Source: Hymenobacter wooponensis
GTDB taxonomy: Bacteria > Bacteroidota > Bacteroidia > Cytophagales > Hymenobacteraceae
NCBI RefSeq assembly: GCF_004745865.1
Contig: NZ_SRKZ01000001.1
Coordinates: forward strand, 558,001 to 622,000
Direction of reading: 5' to 3'
DNA: 64,000 nt
The position numbers and the translations under genes are program-made. This document shows, one piece after another, positions 17,848 to 26,669 of the stretch (the stretch's first letter is position 1; every line of letters starts with the position of its first letter). The notes beneath the pieces were generated by a model. The model was not told the DNA's origin, searched no databases, and saw only the letters and a list, made by a program, of their open reading frames with translations.

Positions 17848-19782
17848 ATGATACTGGATTCCAAAATTCCCGAAGGGCCCTTGGCCGAAAAGTGGGACAA
17901 GCATAAGTTCAATGTCAAGCTGGTTAACCCAGCTAACAAGCGTAAATACGACGTTATCATTGTTGGTACTGGCCTAGCTGGTGCTTCTGCGGCGGCTTCC
18001 CTAGCTGAGCTGGGCTACAACGTGAAGGCGTTCACCTACCACGATTCTCCCCGCCGGGCACACTCCATTGCTGCCCAAGGAGGTATTAATGCCGCCAAAA
18101 ATTACCAGAACGACGGCGACTCAGTTTATCGTCTGTTCTACGACACCATCAAAGGCGGTGACTACCGCGCCCGCGAAGCCAACGTGTACCGTTTGGCGCA
18201 GGTATCGGTAAACATCATCGACCAATGCGTGGCTCAGGGCGTTCCTTTTGCCCGTGAGTATGGCGGACTGCTGGCTAACCGCTCATTTGGTGGTGCCCAG
18301 GTAAGCCGTACGTTCTACGCCCGCGGCCAGACCGGACAGCAGCTGTTGCTGGGAGCTTACTCGGCTCTCTCGCGTCAGGTGGCCTACGGAAAGGTGAAGC
18401 TGTACACTCGCAGTGAAATGCTGGATCTGGTAGTGGTTGACGGTCAGGCCCGTGGTATCATCACGCGTAACCTCATCACCGGTGAGATTGAGCAGCACGC
18501 TGCCCACGCCGTAGTACTAGCAACCGGTGGTTACGGCAACGTGTTCTACCTGAGCACCAATGCCAAGTACTGCAACGCCACCGCCGCATGGCGGGCACAC
18601 AAGAAGGGAGCCTTCTTCGCCAACCCTTGCTTCACACAGATTCACCCCACCTGTATCCCCGTATCGGGCGACTACCAGTCGAAACTGACGCTGATGTCGG
18701 AATCGTTGCGTAATGACGGCCGTGTGTGGGTACCAGCTTCCAAAGAGACTGCCGAGCGTTTGCGCAAAGGTGAGATTCGCGTGAGCGATATCAAGGAAGA
18801 GGATCGTGACTACTTCCTGGAGCGTAAGTACCCTGCTTTCGGTAACCTGGTTCCGCGGGACGTAGCTTCGCGTAACGCTAAGCAGATGTGCGATGAGGGT
18901 CGCGGTGTAGGCGGATCTGGCCTAGCCGTATTCCTCGACTTTGCCGACGTCATCAAGCGTAATGGTGCCGAGTGGGTAAGCCAGAAGTATGGCAACCTAT
19001 TCGACATGTACGCTAAGATCACCGGCGAGAACCCCTACGAGCAGCCCATGCGCATTTACCCAGCCGTGCACTACACCATGGGCGGCCTCTGGGTAGATTA
19101 CAACCTGCAGACCACCATCCCCGGCCTGTACGCAACTGGCGAGTGCAACTTCTCCGACCACGGTGCCAACCGCTTGGGTGCTTCGGCCCTGATGCAGGGT
19201 CTTGCCGATGGGTATTTCGTGATTCCTTACACCATTGGAGACTACTTAGCTCAAACGGCTCCCAAACCCGTTACCACCGAGCACCCCGCCTTTAAGGAAG
19301 CTGAAGCTGAAGTGCACGCCCGCGTGCAGAAGCTGATGAGCATTAACGGTACGCGCACCCCTGCTGACTTCCACAAGGCTCTAGGCCACATCATGTGGGA
19401 GTACTGTGGCATGGCCCGAAACGCCGAAGGCTTGCAGCATGCAAAAGCAGAGATCCAGAAGCTCCGCCGCGAATTCTGGAGCGACCTGAAGCTGACTGGC
19501 ACCGATCAGGAGATGAACCAGATGCTGGAAAGCGCCGGCCGCGTTGCCGACTTCCTGGAGCTTGGTGAACTCATGATTGACGACGCCTACAACCGTAACG
19601 AGAGCTGCGGTGGCCACTTCCGCGAGGAATACCAGACGCCAGAAGGTGAGGCACTGCGCGACGACGAGAACTTCACCTACGTGGCTGCTTGGCAGTTCAA
19701 CGGCGAAAACCAGCCTGAAATCCTGAATAAGGAGGAGTTGCGCTTCGAAAATGTGAAGCTCACTCAGCGTAGCTACAAATAG
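17848..19782 (+). CDS. sdhA: Succinate dehydrogenase/fumarate reductase flavoprotein subunit (644 aa)
   Basis: Catalytic subunit of complex II. The FAD-binding Rossmann motif [19 protein letters not shown] lies at residues 37-55. The histidine that holds FAD covalently is His72 in [11 protein letters not shown]. Substrate-site elements include [24 protein letters not shown] and [17 protein letters not shown]. The C-terminal domain has the helical capping form of the 640-residue class found with b558-type anchors. sdhB follows after 167 bases that hold an inverted repeat (19785-19846). Confidence 0.96.
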   Translation: MILDSKIPEGPLAEKWDKHKFNVKLVNPANKRKYDVIIVGTGLAGASAAASLAELGYNVKAFTYHDSPRRAHSIAAQGGINAAKNYQNDGDSVYRLFYDTIKGGDYRAREANVYRLAQVSVNIIDQCVAQGVPFAREYGGLLANRSFGGAQVSRTFYARGQTGQQLLLGAYSALSRQVAYGKVKLYTRSEMLDLVVVDGQARGIITRNLITGEIEQHAAHAVVLATGGYGNVFYLSTNAKYCNATAAWRAHKKGAFFANPCFTQIHPTCIPVSGDYQSKLTLMSESLRNDGRVWVPASKETAERLRKGEIRVSDIKEEDRDYFLERKYPAFGNLVPRDVASRNAKQMCDEGRGVGGSGLAVFLDFADVIKRNGAEWVSQKYGNLFDMYAKITGENPYEQPMRIYPAVHYTMGGLWVDYNLQTTIPGLYATGECNFSDHGANRLGASALMQGLADGYFVIPYTIGDYLAQTAPKPVTTEHPAFKEAEAEVHARVQKLMSINGTRTPADFHKALGHIMWEYCGMARNAEGLQHAKAEIQKLRREFWSDLKLTGTDQEMNQMLESAGRVADFLELGELMIDDAYNRNESCGGHFREEYQTPEGEALRDDENFTYVAAWQFNGENQPEILNKEELRFENVKLTQRSYK

Positions 19783-19784
19783 AG

Positions 19785-19846
19785 ACAATTACATTTTGGA
19801 AGATCGAGACACGCTAGCCGTTCTCAATATTTCAAAATGTAATTGT
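19785..19846. repeat. Inverted repeat in the sdhA-sdhB gap
   Basis: ACAATTACATTTTG (19785-19798) and its exact complement (19833-19846) flank 34 bases. It begins 3 bases after the sdhA stop and has no T run, so it may protect a 3' end or attenuate rather than terminate. Confidence 0.7.
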
Positions 19847-19949
19847 GCTCAGCTCAGAAGTTTAACTATTTGACAAATCGGGGCCGGATAACGGATGTGG
19901 TCAGCGACTAGCCGCCGAAGATTCTAAGCTCCAACACTCCCATAAAGCA

Positions 19950-20735
19950 ATGGCTGGAAGTAACCCCAATGCCAAACCAATGAATCTCACCCTGAAAGTG
20001 TGGCGGCAGCGTAACCGCAACACAGCAGGCAGCATTGTGGATTACCAGGTGAAGGACATTTCTCCGGATATGTCGTTCCTGGAAATGCTCGATGTGTTAA
20101 ACGAAGACTTGCTGCGCCAAGGCGAGGAGCCGGTAGCATTTGACCACGACTGCCGTGAGGGCATCTGTGGTTCTTGCAACCTCTTTATCAATGGCCGTGC
20201 GCACGGCCCCGAAGCTGGCACTACTACCTGCCAGTTGCATATGCGCAAATTCTCGGATGGCGATACCATCACCATCGAGCCCTGGCGCTCGGCGGCTTTC
20301 CCGGTAAACAAGGACCTGAGCGTAGACCGTTCGGCTTTCGACCGGATTATCCAGGCGGGCGGCTATATCTCCATTAACACCGGCGGTACTCCAGATGCCA
20401 ACGAGATTCCGATTCCGAAGGATATTGCTGACCGTGCGTTCGAAGCTGCTACCTGCATTGCCTGCGGTGCCTGCGTCGCATCCTGCAAAAACTCTTCAGC
20501 CATGCTGTTTGTGTCGGCTAAGGTGAGCCAGCTGGCACTGCTGCCACAAGGCCATGTAGAGCGCAAAACCCGCGTGGAGAACATGGTAGCTCAGATGGAT
20601 AAAGAAGGTTTTGGCGCCTGCTCTAACATTGGCTCCTGCGCTGCAGAATGCCCGGTAGGCATCTCTCTAGAGAATATTGCCATCATGAACCGTGAATACA
20701 TCAACGCCAAGGCTACTTCCAATAACCTTGCGTAG
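19950..20735 (+). CDS. sdhB: Succinate dehydrogenase iron-sulfur subunit (261 aa)
   Basis: Carries electrons from FAD to the membrane subunit through three clusters. The [2Fe-2S] ligands are in [12 protein letters not shown] and TTCQLHM. The [4Fe-4S] and [3Fe-4S] ligands are in [15 protein letters not shown] and [15 protein letters not shown]. The start [20 protein letters not shown] is the first ATG; an inner ATG 10 codons on (20- or 10-residue shorter versions) is possible but less likely. Last gene of the sdhCAB unit, ended by a hairpin at 20759-20787. Confidence 0.96.
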   Translation: MAGSNPNAKPMNLTLKVWRQRNRNTAGSIVDYQVKDISPDMSFLEMLDVLNEDLLRQGEEPVAFDHDCREGICGSCNLFINGRAHGPEAGTTTCQLHMRKFSDGDTITIEPWRSAAFPVNKDLSVDRSAFDRIIQAGGYISINTGGTPDANEIPIPKDIADRAFEAATCIACGACVASCKNSSAMLFVSAKVSQLALLPQGHVERKTRVENMVAQMDKEGFGACSNIGSCAAECPVGISLENIAIMNREYINAKATSNNLA

Positions 20736-20758
20736 GGTTTTCAGTTACTAGCGTAACA

Positions 20759-20787
20759 AAAGCGAATCGGGTAACCGGTTCGCTTTT
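20759..20787 (+). terminator. Terminator after sdhB
   Basis: AAAGCGAATCGG pairs, with G-T wobble, with CCGGTTCGCTTT, followed by a T run. Confidence 0.8.
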
Positions 20788-20879
20788 TTATTGCACCTTT
20801 CATTAGAGTATCAAGTCGCATTATCATATGCTGGCACTAGCGTTTGATAACACGGGATACTCTTTTACTTTTTACTTAC

Positions 20880-21407
20880 ATGATAACCATTATTGCTGGT
20901 ACCAACCGGCCTAACTCCCGCGCCCGTCGCATTGCCGAAGTGTATGGCTCTCTCTTAACTGAGCACAAGGCCGAATTTCAGATCCTTGATTTGACAGAGT
21001 TACCAGTTGATTTCACCACTACCGCGCTCTATCATAATACGGGTACCCACGACCACTTCAATAGCATGGTGGCTATGGCAGAAGCGGCAGATAAATTGGT
21101 GTTTATTGTTCCGGAGTACAACGCCTCTTTTCCGGGTGTACTGAAAGCATTCATTGATGGTCTCCCCTATCCCGGAGGTATTCGGGGTAAGAAAGCCGCT
21201 TTAGTAGGCCTGTCATCAGGTGGGCAAGGCGGGCTGCTTCCCATAAACCACCTGACGGACGTGCTTATGTATCTTGGCACCGCCGTACTTCCTCAGCGGG
21301 TCCGGCTACCTTTTATCGACAAGCACCTAACTACTGAAGGTTTGCTGACAGAGCCACTTTATCAGCAGTTACTACAAGAGCAAATTGTTGCACTACTTGC
21401 CTTTTGA
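20880..21407 (+). CDS. NAD(P)H-dependent FMN reductase-family oxidoreductase (175 aa)
   Basis: A flavodoxin-fold quinone or azo-type reductase. The FMN phosphate loop is GTNRPNSRARRIAEVYGS at the N-terminus, and the second signature PEYNASFPGVLKAFIDGL is near residues 80-97. A GLSSGGQGG loop follows near residue 113. The start at 20880 (MITIIAGTNRP) gives the standard beta1; an in-frame ATG 12 codons upstream is not supported. Single cytoplasmic gene; the physiological electron acceptor is unknown. Confidence 0.9.
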   Translation: MITIIAGTNRPNSRARRIAEVYGSLLTEHKAEFQILDLTELPVDFTTTALYHNTGTHDHFNSMVAMAEAADKLVFIVPEYNASFPGVLKAFIDGLPYPGGIRGKKAALVGLSSGGQGGLLPINHLTDVLMYLGTAVLPQRVRLPFIDKHLTTEGLLTEPLYQQLLQEQIVALLAF

Positions 21408-21566
21408 ACAATTGGTCAATACCAAACAGTTATCTTAAAGAGGACTAATGAGCAGATTGAATCATTTTGATGAGCCAGACCTATCATGCTATTCTTTATA
21501 ATTAGGCGGCATAAGCGGCTTACACTGATTTGAAATGGTTGACACTCCGCTGTAACTATTTGCCTT

Positions 21567-22343
21567 ATGACACTTCTAAAGCTCCCAATGCTTTTGCTGC
21601 TCTTGGTCGCCGCCTTAGCGTTTACTAGTTGCAGTGATACGAATAAAGAGGCTGAGCCTAGCAGCAATGCCCTTAACATCGAAGTAAGTCATGTAGTCGG
21701 CAGCGCAGCGCTCGTACTCAATTCAGCCACGCCGTACACAACACCGGCTGGAGACAATATTACGGTATCTACCTTCAAGTATTATCTCTCCAACTTCAAG
21801 CTGAGAAAACTAGACGGCACTGAGTACGTAGTTCCGGAAAGCTATTTTTTAGTAGATGAAGCGAAGGCAGCTTCTAAAACCATAACGCTAACGGGCATTC
21901 CAGCGGGTGATTACTCTGCTTTGACCTTTATGATTGGCGTGGATAGCACCCATAATGTATCGGGAGCTAAAGCTGGCGTTCTAGACCCTATTAACAATAT
22001 GTTTTGGGACTGGAATACCGGATACATTTTTACAAAGCTGGAAGGCAACTCACCCCAAGCGCCCGGCAATCACGGGCTGCTGCTTCACGTGGGTGGCTTC
22101 AAAACTCCTAACAATGCTATCCGGACCGTATCGCCCTCACTCGGAGGTACAACTATTCAGATCCGGAAAGACCGCCTGCCTACTGTTCATATGCAAGCTG
22201 ATGTACTACGTTTGCTCTCGGGTGCGAATACAATCCGTTTTGCGGAGGTATATAATATCATGGGCGCGGGTGCTAATGCTATGAAATTGGCCGACAATTA
22301 TGCGGCGGGCATGTTTACGGTACAGCACGTGCAGGAGCGATAA
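21567..22343 (+). CDS. MbnP-like copper-binding lipoprotein (258 aa)
   Basis: A lipoprotein signal (MTLLKLPMLLLLLVAALAFT, anchor Cys22) precedes a beta-rich domain. Its landmarks match the MbnP family: VSTFKYYLSNFKLRKLDG near residue 66, YFLVDE near 93, GIPAGDYSALTFMIGVDS near 110, and the aromatic box NMFWDWNTGYIFTKLEG (Trp147, Trp149). HVGGF follows, with further His at 208 and 254. In studied MbnP proteins a diheme MbnH enzyme oxidises a Trp to kynurenine to build a copper site. The gene stands 9 bases before a MauG/MbnH-like gene, so that pairing is very likely here. Which Trp is modified is not readable. Confidence 0.85.
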   Translation: MTLLKLPMLLLLLVAALAFTSCSDTNKEAEPSSNALNIEVSHVVGSAALVLNSATPYTTPAGDNITVSTFKYYLSNFKLRKLDGTEYVVPESYFLVDEAKAASKTITLTGIPAGDYSALTFMIGVDSTHNVSGAKAGVLDPINNMFWDWNTGYIFTKLEGNSPQAPGNHGLLLHVGGFKTPNNAIRTVSPSLGGTTIQIRKDRLPTVHMQADVLRLLSGANTIRFAEVYNIMGAGANAMKLADNYAAGMFTVQHVQER

Positions 22344-22352
22344 CGCTAGGCC

Positions 22353-23483
22353 ATGTGGTACTTCAGCCGCCGAGTGGGCTATTGGCTTCTAGCATTATGT
22401 AGTGGCCTAGTGGTAGCCTGTACCGTCAAGAATGCCGGAAGCTATTGGCTAGCCCAGCAGATTCCCGGAACCGAGATACCGGGCAACTTCCCAGTTCCAG
22501 TTTATGCAGCCAACCAGAATCCACCTTCTGCGGAAGCATTTACATTGGGCCGCACCTTATTTTACGATGCTCGCCTGTCACGTACGGGTGAAGTGTCTTG
22601 CGGCAGCTGCCACCACCAAGCCAATGCTTTTTCAGATGCTGGTCAGCGTTACAGCCAGGGCGTACTAGGCCACATCGGTACGCGAAACACTCCCGCCCTG
22701 CAGAACTTGCGCTGGAGACGGGAGCTATTGTGGGATGGAGGCGCCAACCACATCGAAACGATGCCCCTAGCCCCCTTAGCGAACCATCTAGAAATGGGCG
22801 AAACACTGGCCAATGTAGTCCGCAAGCTCAATGCTGACCCGGTTTATAAGCAGCTCTTTGCGGACCTTTACGGCCGCCAGCCTATTGATTCATACCAGTT
22901 TCTCAGGGCACTAGCGCAGTTCACTGCTGCGCTTACCTCCGCTAATTCCCGATATGACCACTATGTGCGATGTGAAGCGGGAGGCGAGTTGACCAAAAGC
23001 GAGCTACATGGCTTGTTAGTGCTACGCAAGAGCTGTTCACCATGTCACTCAGGGGATATGTTCACGGATGAGTCGTACCGCAATAATGGCCTCAACCACA
23101 CGTTCCCCCTGGACTCGGGCCGAGCGCACATTACGGGTCGAAAGTCAGATGTAGGTCGGTTCAAAGTTCCCAGCCTCCGCAACGTTACCCTCACAGCACC
23201 CTACATGCACGATGGCCGTTTTCAAACGCTGGAGGAAGTGCTGAACCATTACGATCAGGGAGTTGTCGTCTCCCCTACTCTCGATCCACTATTTCTGCAA
23301 CCGACAGGTCGTCCACGGATTAGGCTTTCTGCCCAAGAAAAGACAGACCTGCTAGCATTCCTCAGCGCGCTGACGGACGAATCCTTTTTGCAAGATGAGC
23401 GTCTGGCGGACCCAAGCACTACTCACCTTGAAGCTCGGCCATTGGCGGCTGGCATTTCCTCCCACAAATCAGTACCTTACTAA
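22353..23483 (+). CDS. MauG/MbnH-like diheme cytochrome c peroxidase, lipoprotein (376 aa)
   Basis: A lipoprotein-type signal (ALCSGLVVACT) anchors it outside the cytoplasm. Two c-type heme sites are visible: C83-G-S-C86-H87 and C228-S-P-C231-H232. Between them LLWDGG holds a Trp (127) placed like the inter-heme Trp of this superfamily. LTAPYMHDGRF (about 279-289) is the usual distal-ligand segment. Family enzymes reduce peroxide, or oxidise a partner protein as MauG and MbnH do. With MbnP 9 bases upstream the second role is the better guess. A second paralogue follows after 19 bases. All three are one operon. Confidence 0.88.
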   Translation: MWYFSRRVGYWLLALCSGLVVACTVKNAGSYWLAQQIPGTEIPGNFPVPVYAANQNPPSAEAFTLGRTLFYDARLSRTGEVSCGSCHHQANAFSDAGQRYSQGVLGHIGTRNTPALQNLRWRRELLWDGGANHIETMPLAPLANHLEMGETLANVVRKLNADPVYKQLFADLYGRQPIDSYQFLRALAQFTAALTSANSRYDHYVRCEAGGELTKSELHGLLVLRKSCSPCHSGDMFTDESYRNNGLNHTFPLDSGRAHITGRKSDVGRFKVPSLRNVTLTAPYMHDGRFQTLEEVLNHYDQGVVVSPTLDPLFLQPTGRPRIRLSAQEKTDLLAFLSALTDESFLQDERLADPSTTHLEARPLAAGISSHKSVPY

Positions 23484-23502
23484 TGTTCTAGGCCTTCTCC
23501 CT

Positions 23503-24627
23503 ATGCCTTTTTACTTACACCTTCGTTTAACTGCTTTCTGGTGCTTCTGCCTATTACTGGCTAGCTGTGGAGGGAAAGGCGAAACTGAAGAAACTGGTGA
23601 GAACCCCTATGTCACTACCCCCTATCAGCTAGTGCTGCCTAGTAATCTGCCTCAAAACGTAGGTATACCGGCTAATAACCCACTTACAGTGGAGGGAGTG
23701 GGCTTGGGCCGCATGCTATTTTATGAGCCTCGGTTGTCACGCACGGGTACACAGTCATGCGGTAGTTGTCATCAACAGAGCAAAGCCTTTACCGATGGTT
23801 TGACAAAATCCATTGGGGTTGATGGCCTAGCCCACTCGCGCAATACTATGTCGCTGGCCAACGTGCTTTGGGAGACGACACTTAATTGGGATGGGGCAGC
23901 CACCAGCTTAGAGCAGCAGGCGCGCATTCCTATTGAAAATCCCGTAGAAATGCATCAGCTCCTTACTGACGGAGTTAGAAAGTTACAGCAGAGCGAGCTG
24001 TATCCGCCTCTTTTTCAGAAGGCATTTGGCACAAGCACTATCACTGAGGATAACGTTTTGAAGGCATTAGCGCAGTTTGAGCGCACCCTTATTTCTGCTA
24101 ATTCTCGCTACGACCTGTATCTGCGCAAGACCGGTTCTCTCACCCCAACAGAGCGACAAGGCGCAGCCTTGTTCAACAACCATCCCGGTGAAGTTGGTGG
24201 GGTGTTTATCCGGGGAGGAGCTTGTCACCATTGTCATTTCAGCGAGACTGGACTATTCTCATCGCCTGATTTCTTCAACAATGGCCTCGACGTTAGCTTT
24301 CAGGATGCCGGCCGTGGAGGAGTAACCGGCCTAGCCTCCGACCGAGGGAAGTTTAAGGCTCCTACCCTACGTAATATTGCCCTCACAGCACCCTACATGC
24401 ACGATGGTCGTTTCAAGACGTTGGAAGAAGTGCTGGATCATTACAACGAGCACGTCCAGACTACTAGTGCTTTCGTTGATCCCAACGTGTTGTTATCAAA
24501 CACTACCAACGGCACCCGTCTCGACCTTACAGTCACTGAAAAGAACCAGCTTCTAGCTTTCCTACGAACCTTGACAGATTCCTCATTCGTCACAGATAAG
24601 AGGTTTTCAGATCCCTTCAAACCATAA
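23503..24627 (+). CDS. Second MauG/MbnH-like diheme cytochrome c peroxidase, lipoprotein (374 aa)
   Basis: The start at 23503 (MPFYLHLRLTAFW) opens a lipoprotein signal with LLLASCGGK. The heme sites are C86-G-S-C89-H90 and C241-H-H-C244-H245. The inter-heme Trp (129) is in LNWDGAA, and the distal segment is LTAPYMHDGRF as in the first copy. The two proteins share order and many residues, so they arose by duplication, but they have diverged. The spacer between hemes is longer here and the second site has an extra His (ACHHCH). Reason for two copies unknown: different partners, or one modifies the MbnP lipoprotein and one acts as peroxidase. Confidence 0.88.
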   Translation: MPFYLHLRLTAFWCFCLLLASCGGKGETEETGENPYVTTPYQLVLPSNLPQNVGIPANNPLTVEGVGLGRMLFYEPRLSRTGTQSCGSCHQQSKAFTDGLTKSIGVDGLAHSRNTMSLANVLWETTLNWDGAATSLEQQARIPIENPVEMHQLLTDGVRKLQQSELYPPLFQKAFGTSTITEDNVLKALAQFERTLISANSRYDLYLRKTGSLTPTERQGAALFNNHPGEVGGVFIRGGACHHCHFSETGLFSSPDFFNNGLDVSFQDAGRGGVTGLASDRGKFKAPTLRNIALTAPYMHDGRFKTLEEVLDHYNEHVQTTSAFVDPNVLLSNTTNGTRLDLTVTEKNQLLAFLRTLTDSSFVTDKRFSDPFKP

Positions 24628-24711
24628 CTGGCAAGGTAGCTTTAGTATAGTTGGTAACTAGTCGGCTATTGTTCGGCTAGCTTGCCCTTAACGGCGTATA
24701 TTTATCAACTT

Positions 24712-24900
24712 ATGTATAAACGCCAGCTTTTCATTGTTGCTCTTATCTGCCTAGTAATGGCTAGTTGCAATACGGTAGCGCCACACACAGAGTCGCGCGG
24801 CCGTACCCTCAGCCCCGACCGCGAATTTGGAGAGCCCGCTCGGTTATCTACCGATTCTACGGAGAGTGTTGTACCTGACTCTTTGCGGGCTCAGCCGTGA
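24712..24900 (+). CDS. Tiny lipoprotein, hypothetical (62 aa)
   Basis: The start at 24712 (MYKRQLFIVALICLVMASCN) gives a lipoprotein signal with anchor Cys19. The mature 44 residues are polar (PHTESRGRTLSPDREFGEPA) with no fold evident. A -7-like TATATTTA lies at 24697-24704, 7 bases before the ATG, so it may have its own promoter rather than belong to the MbnP operon 85 bases upstream. Similar tiny lipoproteins are common in Bacteroidota. Function unknown. Confidence 0.6.
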   Translation: MYKRQLFIVALICLVMASCNTVAPHTESRGRTLSPDREFGEPARLSTDSTESVVPDSLRAQP

Positions 24901-24981
24901 AGAAAGTCAGCTGTGTGGGATTGTAAAGCCTCCACCTGATTTAATATAATGTGCTGTAATTCAGCCACAGCTTATAAATAG

Positions 24982-25012
24982 AAAAGCCCCTGTATTGACT
25001 ACAGGGGCTTTT
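24982..25012. terminator. Bidirectional terminator at the end of the dcw cluster
   Basis: AAAAGCCCCTGTA (24982-24994) pairs perfectly with 25000-25012 around a 5-base loop. A run on one side and T run on the other suit both the plus-strand lipoprotein gene and ftsZ. Confidence 0.85.
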
Positions 25013-25032
25013 TGACTAAGATATCGACTTTT

Positions 25033-26550
25033 TTAGTCGACGTTGTCGTGGAGGAAGCGGTTGTCGCCTAGTAGCTCGTTATCGTCCGATAGGTTAAATC
25101 GGCTGATGTTCTGCTCTGAAGAAGGAACAACGTTTTCAAGTTTTACCTGGCGGCGCAAGTAGGCCGGAGTATCGAGTTGGTCCTTGATGGCATCGTTAGT
25201 GAGGCCATTGCTGAGTTCCTGCAGACGACGACGACGCTCTTCAGCCCGTGCATCTAGCGATGGACGGCTCAGAGAGTGCTGTACCGTTGTAGGGGCTGCC
25301 GCCTGAGGCGCTGGCTGCTGATACAGTACCGGGTCAGGCGCTGGCGCTGAAGGTGCCGAGACTACGGGTGGAACATAGCCAACTGGAGCTGGCGAAGTTT
25401 CTAAATCAAACTTTACCGGCTGAGGCTCAGGCGCAGCTGGTACAGGAGGCATACCGAACGTGGGAATGGCAGGGGCTGTTGGAGCCTCCTGACGATCCTT
25501 ATCGAACAGGTTGATTTGCGGATCTGGCGCAGAAGGAGCAGCCGACTCTGACCCACGTGGCACTACAGATGTGATATTATGCGCCTCCCGTGCAAAGCCG
25601 GTAGCAATAACTGTCACCCGAATGCTCTGACCCAGGGTAGGATCGATACCATGCCCGAAGATTACTTCTGCGTTCTGACCGGCCTTGTCCTGGATGTACT
25701 CCGTTATCTCCGTGAGTTCATCCATCTCAAGCTCGGCCTGGTCACCCGACATGATGCTAAGCAGAATTTTCTGTGCACCATGGATGTCCGTATTGTTCAG
25801 CAGCGGAGAAGCCAATGCCTCCTCAGCGGCACGCTGAGCGCGGTTCTCACCTTCCGTGATGCTGCTTCCCATTACGGCAGCACCAGAGTCCTTCATAACC
25901 GTTTTCACGTCTTCAAAGTCGACGTTTACATCGGCCGTTACAGTAATGATTTCGGCAATGGACTTGGCCGCCGTGCTCAGCACGTTATCCGCCTTGGCGA
26001 AGGCTGATCGGATGGGCAGGTTGCCGTAAATCTCGCGCAGCTTGTCGTTGAGGATTACCAGTACCGTGTCGCAGTTGTCGCTCAGCTCCTTGATGCCATG
26101 CTCCGCCTGCTGGCGCTTCTTCTTTCCCTCGAACATGAAGGGCGCCGTTACGATGCCCACCGTGAGGATGCCCAATTCCTTAGCCACTTTAGCAATGACC
26201 GGAGCAGCACCTGTACCGGTGCCTCCGCCCATGCCGGCCGTGATGAACACCATTTTGGTGCCGTTGCTGAGCAACTCCCGGATTTGCTCGCGGCTTTCAA
26301 TGGCCGCCTGCTTACCGCGCTCAGGGTTGGCCCCCGCTCCTAGCCCTTCGGTTAGGTCGGCGCCGATCTGGAGGCGATTGGGGACAGTAGAAGAAGCCAG
26401 GGCCTGCTTGTCCGTATTACAAATCACGAACTCCACGTCCTTGATGCCTTGGCTGAACATATGGTTGACGGCGTTAGAGCCGCCTCCCCCTACGCCAATC
26501 ACCTTTATGATGGACCTGGACTGGGCCGGAATATCAAATGTAAAATTCAT
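25033..26550 (-). CDS. ftsZ: Cell division protein FtsZ (505 aa)
   Basis: The tubulin-like GTPase that builds the division ring. The N-terminal GTPase domain has GVGGGGSNAVNHMF, the tubulin signature GGGTGTGAAPVIAKVAKE (about 104-121) and NVDFEDVKTVM (T7 loop). A Pro/Ala-rich linker covers about 330-450. The Bacteroidota form of the conserved C-terminal peptide appears as LDTPAYLRRQVKL near 465-477, followed by about 30 more residues (ending LLGDNRFLHDNVD). FtsA binds that peptide. Last gene of the cluster, 119 bases after ftsA. That gap holds an inverted repeat (26565-26662). The terminator at 24982-25012 ends the unit. Confidence 0.97.
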   Translation of the reverse strand: MNFTFDIPAQSRSIIKVIGVGGGGSNAVNHMFSQGIKDVEFVICNTDKQALASSTVPNRLQIGADLTEGLGAGANPERGKQAAIESREQIRELLSNGTKMVFITAGMGGGTGTGAAPVIAKVAKELGILTVGIVTAPFMFEGKKKRQQAEHGIKELSDNCDTVLVILNDKLREIYGNLPIRSAFAKADNVLSTAAKSIAEIITVTADVNVDFEDVKTVMKDSGAAVMGSSITEGENRAQRAAEEALASPLLNNTDIHGAQKILLSIMSGDQAELEMDELTEITEYIQDKAGQNAEVIFGHGIDPTLGQSIRVTVIATGFAREAHNITSVVPRGSESAAPSAPDPQINLFDKDRQEAPTAPAIPTFGMPPVPAAPEPQPVKFDLETSPAPVGYVPPVVSAPSAPAPDPVLYQQPAPQAAAPTTVQHSLSRPSLDARAEERRRRLQELSNGLTNDAIKDQLDTPAYLRRQVKLENVVPSSEQNISRFNLSDDNELLGDNRFLHDNVD

Positions 26551-26564
26551 GAGTTAAGATCTTA

Positions 26565-26662
26565 GGGTCTTGGGGACTTGAGGTCTTGGCTAATGGGTAC
26601 TTGCAGCTTGGTCAACTTCATCATTCCAACGAAACAGCCAAGACCCCAAGTCCCTAAGACCC
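26565..26662. repeat. Imperfect inverted repeat between ftsA and ftsZ
   Basis: The 27-base arms 26565-26591 and 26636-26662 pair with few mismatches, built from GGTCTTGG/GACTTG-like words. The arms fill most of the 119-base gap. It could form a long stem in the ftsA-ftsZ mRNA. Confidence 0.65.
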
Positions 26663-26669
26663 CCATCAC

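Noticed and set aside
21567..24900. Methanobactin biosynthesis locus
   Set aside because: MbnP and MbnH-like genes are present, but no precursor peptide, MbnB or MbnC gene was found, so this is a stand-alone MbnPH-type pair.
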